Of a DNA stretch of 64,000 nucleotides, positions 39,258 to 48,214 are shown one piece after another; positions within the stretch are counted from its first letter, which is position 1, and the number at the start of each line of letters is the position of its first letter. Where the stretch lies: assembly GCA_047967505.1 (NCBI GenBank), contig CM106539.1, one strand, 5' to 3'. The translations under genes and the position numbers were made by a program. The notes below the pieces were generated by a model. The model made no database searches. It was given only the letters and a program-made list of their open reading frames with translations, and was not told the origin of the DNA. The DNA is from Dipteris shenzhenensis. Taxonomy: Eukaryota; Polypodiophyta; Polypodiopsida; Gleicheniales.

Positions 39258-40383
39258 TTTTTTTTGGTAAAATCCATTGTATTTATATGCTCATAAATTT
39301 ACAATATGGGAAGTCTCCCACACACTAGCAAAGAACTCCGAAAGAGAGCCCGATAGAAGAACTCAAAAACAAGTAGAGAACACTTCAAGGCAAGTAGCAT
39401 CCAAATCCCTTGCAGCAAGACTGTCATGTAAAGACTGCTTAAGGGACATTCTGAAGAAAATATATGCCTGAGGAAACTGTTGACCCATCCTGGAATGCAG
39501 TCTCTGTGTCCAGATGGTCCATAATACCCAAAAGCGAGTCCAATGAAAGAAAAGGAGTAATGGAGACATCTGAGATGAGCAGCATCCAAACATCCAGAAA
39601 AGTTTCCCAAATCTGATAGAAGGGAACCGAAGCCGCAGTAAATGAGAAACATGAGTGATCAATGTGCGAGAGTGCGGACAAAACCATAATAAGTGAGGAA
39701 CTGTCTCGCGAGGATGAGAGCAACGGGGGCAGAAAGGAGAAGCAATGCGGCGAGCTGCCAATTTCACCCCAATGGAAAAGGCTCCCACTATACATCTCCA
39801 AAAGAAAAGCCTCTGTTTCAATGGCAATTTGGTTTTCCAGATTTTCATGAGACGGGATTGCCACCAAGATAAAGGCCTATCCAAATTCCAAAGAGTGTTG
39901 GCATGCTTGTCAATCCATGGCTGTGGAAGAAGAAATCTGTAAACCTTCGAGGAAGTCAGATTGTGTATCGAAAGTGTATGTGTAGCAGGAGGTATGGAAG
40001 TCAAATTCCAGTCCATTAATCTGTCCTGTGCAAACAGTGGAGGAACCGGAACAAATGGCTGCATCATAATTGAAAGTGTTCTCCAAATGGATCTATGATG
40101 CAGACCCAAGGAGAATGTCCTGCAAGCTTGTGGAAATGAAAGTGTATAGCCTTGTTGATCCACAACATCACCAACAAATCTTATGCCCAATTTCATGAGA
40201 TTATATGCTTTGATAGGTGCCTGTAAAGCGAGAGGCGATGCAAACACCTTGCTCCAATGGATGCTTTCCAATCGAAAAGAATTGCCATGATGAGAGGAAG
40301 CACCTGTCCATTTTGCATATGAAAGAATTCTCTTCCAATCATGAAGAAAAGCAGTAGAAACAGGGCAACCAGGAATTTTCCCC
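39258..40383 (-). mobile_element. LINE family B copy B6, 5'-truncated, with exact target duplication
   Basis: The T-run 39258-39264 is the A-tail, followed by GGTAAAATCCATTGTATTTA, the same 3'-end type as B1. The element is 1126 bp and contains only the C-terminal third of ORF2. TGAAGTGTACACTCTC occurs at 39242-39257 and again at 40384-40399, a perfect 16-bp target-site duplication within B5. It is one of the youngest events in the window. Confidence 0.96.
39363..40271 (-). CDS. LINE B6 ORF2 C-terminal part, open frame
   Basis: A 302-codon frame without stops: SKVFASPLALQAPIKAYNLM, KLGIRFVGDVVDQQGYTLSF, SSKVYRFLLPQPWIDKHANT, KTKLPLKQRLFFWRCIVGAF. The zinc region is CPRCSHPRETVPHLLWFC, and it ends ...CLEVFSTCF. 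This corresponds to about the last 300 residues of B1 ORF2. Lacking RT and endonuclease, it is a dead fragment despite the open frame. Confidence 0.85.
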   Translation of the reverse strand: MESIHWSKVFASPLALQAPIKAYNLMKLGIRFVGDVVDQQGYTLSFPQACRTFSLGLHHRSIWRTLSIMMQPFVPVPPLFAQDRLMDWNLTSIPPATHTLSIHNLTSSKVYRFLLPQPWIDKHANTLWNLDRPLSWWQSRLMKIWKTKLPLKQRLFFWRCIVGAFSIGVKLAARRIASPFCPRCSHPRETVPHLLWFCPHSRTLITHVSHLLRLRFPSIRFGKLFWMFGCCSSQMSPLLLFFHWTRFWVLWTIWTQRLHSRMGQQFPQAYIFFRMSLKQSLHDSLAARDLDATCLEVFSTCF

Positions 40384-40395
40384 TGAAGTGTACAC

Positions 40396-40440
40396 TCTCA
40401 CTCACTCACACACACACACACACACACACATTCTTTTTTT

Positions 40441-40484
<44 letters not shown>

Positions 40485-40490
40485 GCACGC
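40396..40490. repeat. (CACT)n-(CA)n-T7-(TC)n compound microsatellite
   Basis: CACTCACT, then an AC run to about 40430, TTCTTTTTTT, AAGAACTC, then a long TC run (40445-40482) and CATGCACGCACAC. The T7 after an AC tract resembles the LINE tail junctions elsewhere, but no LINE 3' UTR follows. Confidence 0.9.
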
Positions 40491-40499
40491 ACACATGGA

Positions 40500-41515
40500 G
40501 TTTGCAAATCTCTTTGCATTTGTAAGCAGTTGCATAATCCATTCATCTTTAGAATCGTTTGTGTCTGGTAGAACCTAAGGCAGTGCTCGGAAGGTGCGAG
40601 TAGCAAAGCTTCTTCCGTGTTTCCTTTCTGACTCTAATGCTAAATCCATAATAGCAGAAGCTGCACACATCAACGCGAATAGTAGGGCATAAATCCTTAA
40701 TAAAGGTATGGCATTGATCCTTCCATGGCACTTTTTTCAATGGTTTGTAATCAAAGTAGTGCAGAAAGACATCCATATTTTTATTGTCCCTTTTGTCTCA
40801 TTCTTCGCCATTGCCTGTGGTATCCTCTTCGAATTGTGTAGATAGGAAGCGCTTCTTAATTTTGTCTTTGAATGCTTCCCATGTCGTCGGAATGTGTGCA
40901 CTTTTCATAAGCACACTCATATAATTTTGCACAACTTGTAATGTGACTCATAGCAAGTTTCACCTTCTCAATCTCTTGGTATTGTTCCCCCAAAAAGTAT
41001 TGGTTGAAGGAACTGATTCAAGCAAGTAGAGCCTATCCATCTCTTTTACCATCATATTTTAAAAAAGTAAAAGTTATGTGGTTCGTCTTATCTGACCTCT
41101 TTTTATCACGTAGTTTGAGTGCTTTTAGGATGGCCTTTCCCACATTGTCTTCCTCTGGACTCATGCAAAGGAGTAGTGTCATGGTATCGCCGTAGTGAAG
41201 TCTTCACATGACGCTTCTTCTTTCTTTGATGTCTCATCTTGCTTCTTCTACGCTTGATATCGATGGTTCCGACGGTTTGCTACTTCCACTTCATCATCAT
41301 CTTTGTCCTTCATATGCTTTTTTGTGACTTCAATCATCTCTCTTAGCACTTGTGTTTTGCACATTCTTTGTTGGCTCTGTGCATGTGCAACATGTTGCAA
41401 TATACTCAAGTTCTTCCTCGAGGTACCGCACTTGTTTCCGTGCATCCAATGAATCCGATGTGTGCATATGGTCCTCTTCCTCAATGATGGTGATAGTTTT
41501 CCACATCCTCATCAT
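40500..41515 (-). pseudogene. LTR-retrotransposon gag remnant
   Basis: Minus-strand pieces in mixed frames read FLGEQYQEIEKVKLAMSHIT, ECAYEKCTHSDDMGS, KKRFLSTQFEEDTTGNGEE, and further up LDARKQVRYLEEELEYIATC in a coiled-coil-like segment (41330-41515). Gly-Glu-Gln-Tyr and the FLSTQFEED region suit plant gypsy-type gag. The lower part (40549-40776: FIKDLCPTIRVDVCSFCYYG) follows it. No LTR or pol is attached; many frameshifts are present. Confidence 0.45.
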
Positions 41516-41519
41516 GATG

Positions 41520-42230
41520 TATATCTTTAGTATGACCTATTTTCGATAGAATATCCTTTCCCAACATAATTAAAGATGTGCACAGTGTAAGCAAGAAATT
41601 ACTATGAAAGAAAACACACACAAAACACAAAAATTATCTTGATTCGGTTCCCAAGCTTTAAAAGCGCTATTTGTCAAGTATAGTATCTTTGTGGCCTCTT
41701 TGACTCACATGATTCCAACGAGTGTGTCTACGTTGCAAAGTGCAAAGCAAAGCTCGTGTCCAATACACTCGTAGTTTGTCTTTTGCTCTCGTGAACACCT
41801 GCTTATGCCCTTTAGAATTCCTGCTTCCAAAATCTGCTGGGCTTTCACTTTTTTCCTGAAAGATATCTTTATCACTAGAAATTACTGAGTATAGAACAAC
41901 AAAGTGACTTGACCTAGTGGATAGCCACAATTGTTAAGTGTGCTTGGGCTAGAACAATTCCGGGATGAGTGACCTCCTGGGAAGTTTTGAGAGCTATCTC
42001 ACAAGGCTCCCTCACGCACAACCAATGGCACCAACAGTGCCTTCGGTGACAAGTATGCTAAGGACTATGCATTGTCGCCACCTTTGTTGATTGCTTAGGC
42101 AGAGCTAGGCCTTTAAAAAAATAAAATAAATTCCATGCGCCATGCAGCTCCCTTATATTTCCCTGTGCTTCGAAATCCAAGCAGTTTCCTTTGATTTCCC
42201 TTTGCTTCAGAATCCAATCTGCTTCGAACT
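41520..42230. other. unassigned stretch
   Basis: No convincing gene is visible. A minus-strand chance frame occurs at 41667-41930. Near 42140-42235 a pyrimidine-rich TTCC/CTTTG pattern is repeated about 40 bp apart. Confidence 0.4.
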
Positions 42231-42237
42231 TCATTCT

Positions 42238-42411
42238 GTTTGTTGTTTGCACATGAGAGAATGGCTTTTTCGCTTGCAAGACCGTGAGCTTCCCATGCTA
42301 TGGACTGACAGCTATTTTGAATGGGTGAGACAGAAAGTTGAATTTGAGTTTGTGCTTAAAAATAAAGGGCTGGTGTACAGGATAGAAACCCTAGCAAGTA
42401 CAATTGCATGA
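42238..42411 (+). pseudogene. possible exon relic 1
   Basis: An open plus frame reads MREWLFRLQDRELPMLWTDS, YFEWVRQKVEFEFVLKNKGL, VYRIETLAS. This is normal, charged protein-like sequence unlike nearby shadows. A GT dinucleotide in CTAGCAAGTACAATTG near 42400 could be a splice donor. No family was recognised, and it could be part of a retroelement. Confidence 0.3.
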
Positions 42412-42772
42412 ATATGAAACTCTGCCAAATACTAATTTTTTAAGACACACAGATTTTCTTAAGCATTCTGAACTAAGCCTGATTCTGGTATGCAAGGAAA
42501 GATCTAGTATAAATATTATCTGAAACTCTCGAAGTCTTAAATTCAAGATGTGGTAAGGCATTCTTGGTTTTCAATGTGAAGCAAAGATAAAAGTCTAGAA
42601 GCATTTATGTATCTGAGGTTCCAGAATTTTATAACAGGTTTAATCTTTTTTATGTAAGCTTAAGAGTCTTAATTACTGAATGGGGAATCCTTATGTAAGT
42701 TTTGGAGTTTCTGTCTATTTTTGTTCTATTCATTTAACTTTACACCTGTATCTGTCAATTTTGTGCTTTCAG

Positions 42773-42898
42773 GGGAACAGCCTCTCTTCTACTCAGGCAT
42801 ACTTTCAACGGGAAGGAAACCCTAAAGGTGATTGGAATGAAGGGAACCCACTGAATACTCTTGTCTTTCAGGATTACTACAGATTAACTCATGTTTAG
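42773..42898 (+). pseudogene. possible exon relic 2
   Basis: A T-rich stretch ending TTGTGCTTTCAG at 42772 looks like a 3' splice site. The following frame reads GNSLSSTQAYFQREGNPKGD, WNEGNPLNTLVFQDYYRLTH and stops at 42898. Joined to the donor near 42400 it would be in another phase (HTFNGKETLKVIG), so the true frame is unclear. No family was recognised. Confidence 0.3.
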
Positions 42899-42899
42899 G

Positions 42900-43460
42900 A
42901 AAGCCTCTTGCCCCCGAGGAAAATTGAAACTAATAAAGGCGCTGGTCAAGTAAGCTTTATATTGAGTGCCTGCAGCATGCAAGAGGAAGGCAGGTTATTG
43001 AACTGTCATAGCAGAAGTTGTCACGATATGTGAAGAACAAAATTTTGAGGTTCAATGATCACAATTTGCTCATACAAAAAGGAAATATCTCCTACAGTGT
43101 TTTCATTCCTTCCACACTAAACCTCCCACCACCCAAAGCGCTGCTGGACAGCTCCCTTCACCTTTAGTGCCGCCCCACACTTACAAACCCTCTCCTCAAA
43201 GGGCTGTTTCATCATGGCTTAATTTTGATCACGTCCTTCCTTATTTCACTATGCTGCTGGTGGGCCATATGCTGTATACATCCTTCTAAGATTTATGGTT
43301 AGATCCTCTTTTACCTACCTTTTGCTGATGTAGCTTTTGCAGTGGATGGCAACAAGTTGGGAAAGACAAGTGCATCAGGCATATTATGCTTGTTCTTGAA
43401 CTCATTCATTAGCCACAATTTAAAAATCTATGCAAAAGCAATAGCCTCCTCAAGAGGCCG
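42900..43460. other. unassigned stretch
   Basis: No gene-like frame, repeat or element was recognised here. Confidence 0.4.
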
Positions 43461-43462
43461 TT

Positions 43463-43747
43463 ATGCCACCAAAGCTAGGGTTTCTTGACGTGTATTGCAA
43501 TCACTTATGTATATTTTCAGTTTCTGAATATCTGAGAAATGCTCTATTGGGGCTAAAAACAAGGGAATGGTCAATTTTTCATGCTCAATCCGCGAAGTTG
43601 ATGGAGTATGCCATCATCTTCTGCACTTCAAATGCAATGTTTGGTCGCTCGCATGGGTCCAAGGATAAATCTTTGGATCACTTTACTAGTTTTGTTGATT
43701 TGGTTAAGTACATGCATACAAGGTTGGCATTTCGGTGCATAAAGTGA
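43463..43747 (+). CDS. 95-codon ORF of unknown function
   Basis: The frame reads MPPKLGFLDVYCNHLCIFSV, then LGLKTREWSIFHAQSAKLME and DKSLDHFTSFVDLVKYMHTR. Composition is protein-like but no domain was recognised, and there are no clear gene signals around it. It may be a chance frame or a retroelement relic. Confidence 0.2.
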   Translation: MPPKLGFLDVYCNHLCIFSVSEYLRNALLGLKTREWSIFHAQSAKLMEYAIIFCTSNAMFGRSHGSKDKSLDHFTSFVDLVKYMHTRLAFRCIK

Positions 43748-43749
43748 AG

Positions 43750-44415
43750 TGCATGCATACTATCCACTTGTGGGTGATATAGGGTTATGACTACATGATG
43801 GATGTTCATTATAAGGTTGTGCATTTCATGGGGCTCTTGGTTTATGATAAGGTTGCACATGAGAGTGCGAATATCACTTCTAAAATCATCACAAAGAAAT
43901 GAAGGTTGAACCAAACTTTGTGAAAATAAAGTCATGTAGAAGGAAAAATACTCAAAATGGACATTTCAAGAGGGAAAGAAGGGGACATTAAAAGTCAAGC
44001 ACATTGAGGGTCTCATTAAGTGTGGAGTTAAGTTTAAATTGGTGAGGTTTAAGCCCAAGGAGTTTTATGATCGTCAAATGGAACTAGGGAGCCCCATCTT
44101 GGAGTCAACCTCAATGTATTGCAGAAAGAACTCTATCCTTGGCCCCTACCATATAACTAAATAACTATGGGGGTGGTCTATAGTGTCATATCATCCCAAG
44201 TGGAGTAACACCAAAAAACAAGGAACAATCCCAAGCCCTCATTTAATTAGCTCGAGCAGATGCAAAGGTCCTAATGCATCTCTCCCACTGGCTCCAAATA
44301 GTAAAAATGGGATTAGTTCAAATGGAAGTGAGTATATCAATATCAATGGATGTGTGTTCACCAATACTTGAGTACATCTCAAACACCATATCCAAACATA
44401 GAGTAATGTTGGAAG
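43750..44415. other. unassigned stretch
   Basis: Only short frames are present. Plus-strand sequence such as LEGKKGTLKVKHIEGLIKCG near 43970-44080 might be decayed retroelement coding sequence, but no family is evident. Confidence 0.3.
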
Positions 44416-44419
44416 CTAC

Positions 44420-45720
44420 CTCCTAAGCCAAGCTCGCCTGCGAAGAAGGCAATGGGTCTTGAGCCTGGAATGGGAAGTAAGAGTAAGTCTTGAGGTTCCA
44501 TGGTGCTTAGCTTTGAAAGGCCATGCCCTATGAAGAAGGCATGGTCACGTGCCCCTCTGACTCATATAGAGCAAAGGTACCAAACACTTTATCCCAAAGA
44601 GCTACTCCCCACTCATAGTGAAGGACTCGAATGTAGGAGAATAATTTGTAAACTCTTATCCAAACCACCTTGGAAATATGGCAACTCCACAAACAGTGCT
44701 TCTTAGATTCCTCTGTAAGCAAGCATCTAATACAAAAGGACCTACCGATTTGTTGAAGCCAAGAACTAATTGAAATACTTGAAAGGTTGGCCAAAGAAAG
44801 CATTACATTTTCTTGGCCCTACTGATCTCCCAAAAAATGAGACAAAAAACTCAACAAATAATGCTGTGAAATCCCTTATTCTGTATGGGTAGATGATGGG
44901 TGGCTCTCTATAGAATCTCACTTACAATCCAAGTGGAATACTAGAGGAATGGAACATGAGAATCTTAAAAAATTGAAGTTGTCCAAGACCTCGGTCCCTC
45001 AGATCCCAGTCCAACTCAGCAACAAGAGGTCTGAATAAATCTCGAAAGCCTCTGAATTGCAATTGTAGTATGGGATGGATCTAATGTCAAATTACTTCCC
45101 ATAACTTTGATCCTTAGCCAACCTCTTAACTAACGACAGAGTACAAGTGAGTCTGTTGCAATTGTAGTATGGGATGGATCTAATGTCAAATTACTTCCCA
45201 TAACTTTGATCCTTAGCCAACCTCTTAACTAACGACAGAGTACAAGTGAGTCTGTGAGGGGTGTCCAAGGTAAAGGATGAGAAAGGTGTTGGTCCTCCTC
45301 TCACCCCTAACATGTGCCCTGGTTGTTGAAACAACCATACTATCTGAGCTCAACTTGAGGGTAGTGAGGATTAATAAGCGTCTCTCTCCAAGCTGCAAAA
45401 TGGCTCTCATGATTTTGAGTCTAGTAGTAGCAACCTTGGGAAGTGGTCCATATTTGTGGGTAGTGATCTTTCGACCTCTACTGAATAATGGCACCACTAC
45501 TAGACAACCCATGAGAGTGTTATCGTGCCAATAGTCACTCCCAAGGGTGACACCTTGATACTTCACCAAAGGATTATGAAAAATTATTGCATGGCTAACT
45601 GCATCGTGGTGAACAGGACTCCTCTAATGAGGGCTGAGAAAAATGAACCCAAATCTAGAGAAGTCTCCTCACCATCAAAGAAGTGGGATGACAATCTGAG
45701 GCGGCCACTCATGAAAAACC
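44420..45720 (-). mobile_element. degraded LINE fragment (family A-like or third family)
   Basis: The minus strand at 44528-44803 reads QIGRSFCIRCLLTEESKKHC, then LWSCHISKVVWIRVYKLFSY, a zf-RVT-type zinc region. At 45225-45569 it reads YQGVTLGSDYWHDNTLMGCL and KYGPLPKVATTRLKIMRAIL, part of the post-RT region. The order fits one minus-strand LINE. It contains a perfect 99-bp duplication and many frameshifts. Confidence 0.65.
45057..45254. repeat. perfect 99-bp tandem duplication
   Basis: Copies at 45057-45155 and 45156-45254 appear identical by eye, starting TTGCAATTGTAGTATGGG and ending AAGTGAGTCTG. Perfect identity inside an old LINE fragment indicates a recent duplication, or an assembly artefact. 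Confidence 0.95.
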
Positions 45721-45953
45721 CATAAAACACGTGTTAGCAAGCACCCAATTAAAATTTTACTTTTTGTTACCATATGTATACATGTTGCACCTCTATTAGA
45801 TATGTGATCTTTTAGGTTAGGATTGATGTGTCTGGCTCATCAGTTTGCACCTTTGTCGAAGAGTATATGAAGGAAGCTAGGATATTGGAGCACTACTAGA
45901 CTTTCCTTAGCTAGAAGAGGTTTGTTGCTCAACCACGTACTTTTGGCTACCAT

Positions 45954-46590
45954 ATGATATGTGGCCTCGTGTTGGTAATTCCATGCAAACAGGGTTACAC
46001 AGGTGAAGAGGCTGCTCAGAATCTCTTCTGGAGTGGAGGGGATGGCTCAATGGAAATGAGAGCCATAATATCTTGGGACACTGTCACTCTTCGTACGTCA
46101 CAGTGTGGACGTGGGATTTTTTATTCAAAGCTTTAGAGCATCACACTCAAAATCAAGCTTCTTGTTAGAGGCTTGACCCTTAGGGACTAGCCATGGACAG
46201 AAGGTGATTTTTTAAATTAGGCAACTTACGGTCTATGTAATTCATAAAATTGATGGCATTTGACACCCATCTGCAATATAGGTGGTTTTTCATCCGGATC
46301 GTTCTGATCCAAGATGGTGGTACGTGATCCAAGTTGCATCACAAAATAAATAAATTTTTAAAGATAGAGATGTGGATATGGAGATGCCACTACCGATGCC
46401 AGATCCAATTGATCCAAATGGATCTAGCGAAGAAGATGAAGATCACAATATGAGGCAAGAAGAAGATGCACATAATGACATCATACGGGAGGAAGATGGA
46501 GATCACAATATTGAGGAAGAAGATGACGATCAAGAATCACCCGACTTTATTCAAGAAGGGGAATTACAAGATCAAGTCTTAGGTTAACAT
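45954..46590 (+). pseudogene. possible decayed hAT-like transposase C terminus
   Basis: The plus strand reads LFWSGGDGSMEMRAIISWDT, then VTLRTSQCGRG, and in the next frame a WDFLFKALEHHTQNQ segment. This order weakly recalls the hAT dimerisation region (WWxxYG...LxxxAIxxLSQ...SSxCERNWS). Further on an acidic frame (46372-46587: PDPIDPNGSSEEDEDHN) resembles the acidic tails of such proteins. Several frame changes are needed. This is a weak call; an acidic gag or copia linker is an alternative. Confidence 0.3.
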
Positions 46591-46599
46591 ACGATGCTA

Positions 46600-46970
46600 G
46601 AGTACAATGATGATATAGGAGATCAATTGGGTATCGAGTTGGAGATAGACTTGTTTGGCGTATAGGACTTGCCATTGATGTAAATGCTCTTGATTGAATT
46701 TTTTCATCTCAAACTTGGACATGAACATATGACCTTCAAACTTTATGTACATGCTCTTGTATTTTTATTCTTTCAAAGGATCAAACATGTATGAAAAGAT
46801 TTTTTTTCTCTCATTAGGAAACACTCTCTGTTAAAGGTCGGTATGGCATTCGTAGCCTTAGGATGAGGGACGAAGGAATCAAGAAGCAACTTCATCATGT
46901 ACAGAGCAAGATATGGTATTGATGGTCGTAATAATTAAATTGGATGCCTATCCTACTATGCAGTAGGGTA
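46600..46970. other. unassigned stretch
   Basis: A/T-rich sequence between the acidic ORF and the next LINE fragment. No gene is recognised. Confidence 0.4.
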
Positions 46971-46974
46971 CGAA

Positions 46975-47485
46975 ATGCTATGCTCAAAATACATCAAGCA
47001 AAGATGTCAATATATGACAAATATACATCTTGATCTAGAGACCCTATTTGTAAACAATCACAAAACGATTGTTGCAAAGAGTGTCTGAAGAAAGAGTAAG
47101 CTGAGAAAGTTAGGTCACCAAAAACTCTATGATTTCTGTCCTTCCATTCAGTCCAAAGTGCCCAATATCAAACCCGATGTCAAGGGGGATGTATCCTAAA
47201 CAGCCAGAAGCACTTGCCAAAAGTAAAGCGTGGAAATCTAGCGCATAAAGTTTGACCCAATAATGCCAAGAAATCACATGTATGAGAATAGTGCCAAAAA
47301 AGATGAGACACTTGAGAATAGTGCCAAAAAAGATGAGACACTGTTTCCCTGGGAGCCAAACATCGGCGACAAAGTGGTGGAGCAACACGACGTGCCAAAA
47401 TTTGCCCAACTAGAAAGACTCCCAACAAAACATGCCACAGAAATACCTGTTGCCAAAGAGGAATTTTTGCTTTCCAAATCAGCAC
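46975..47485 (-). mobile_element. LINE family B fragment B7 (3' end of ORF2)
   Basis: The minus strand reads PLWQQVFLWHVLLGVFLVGQ, RRCLAPRETVSHLFWHYSQ, then FGKCFWLFRIHPP, a zf-RVT/C-terminal fragment like B2. A 30-bp duplication (47283-47342) repeats VSHLFWHYS in frame and would disturb the zinc site. No A-tail is present. The 5' side meets an AC/GC-rich microsatellite at 47490-47522. Confidence 0.82.
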
Positions 47486-47530
47486 ACACACATACACGCG
47501 CGACGCACATGCACACACACATAAATTCAT

Positions 47531-48150
47531 TTTTTTAAAAGTGAAAACTTTGATTGATTATATTACAAGAATAGTCATCTTAAAAAAGAGGCGCTAGAAA
47601 ATACATCAATTGAAGATCTCAGTATAAGCCAAATATACATCATGGTCTATTTGGCGAGTCTGCAAGCAATGAAAGAAATATTGCTATTCAAAGACGCTTA
47701 AAGAAAGCAAACAAAGAAAAATTGGAATCACTAAAGACTTTACAATTGCGGTCTGTCCTAAGTCCAAAGTGCCCAATAGCAAACCCAAACAAAGAAAAGA
47801 TGAAACTCCGGTCGCTGTGGATGAAATCCAAAAGGCCAAAAAACTTTCCCGAAGAGAATAGTCGGGAATCTCGCTCGTAGCCTCTATCGAAGAGAATCCA
47901 AAAACTACCAAGAAGATAAGCAATGCCAGAATAAATGAGACATGGTCTCTTGAGAAATCAGGCACCGATGACATAAAGTAGGAGCAATGTTGTGCCTACG
48001 GGGCCAGCGAATTGCCCAGATGGAAAAATTCCTAGAAGTATTCACCATAAAAGAACCTGTTGCCGAAGGGGAACCTTGTATGCCCAAAGTTGCCGTTCTT
48101 TTCCTCCCCCACTTAGCTGACCAATGCATTCGCCAAAGAGAATTACCCCT
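47531..48150 (-). mobile_element. LINE family B fragment B8
   Basis: A T7 tail (47531-47537) after an ACAC-rich microsatellite is followed by AAAAGTGAAAACTTTGATTG, the B2/C1-type 3' end. zf-RVT coding follows in broken frames (NIAPTLCHRCLISQETMSHL, FWHCLSSW). The upper end is cut near a C-run at 48159-48172. Confidence 0.83.
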
Positions 48151-48158
48151 TTCTGAAA

Positions 48159-48205
48159 CCCCCCCCCCCCCCAACACACACACACACACACTCATGCACG
48201 CACAA
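48159..48205. repeat. C-run and (AC)n tract between B8 and B9
   Basis: About 14 C followed by AACACACAC repeats and CATGCACGCACAAG. It again separates two same-strand family B fragments. Confidence 0.9.
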
Positions 48206-48214
48206 GTCACTATG

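Larger units (their letters stand above)
38245..40397 (-). mobile_element. LINE family B copy B5 (interrupted by B6)
   Basis: The 3' part (38255-38660) carries zf-RVT and C-terminal sequence. An AC tract (38668-38698) then replaces the connecting region. The RT part runs 38700-39241 and resumes for a few bases at 40384-40397 beyond the nested copy B6. The distal 3' UTR and A-tail are missing, and the joint to B4 lies near 38245. Confidence 0.78.
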
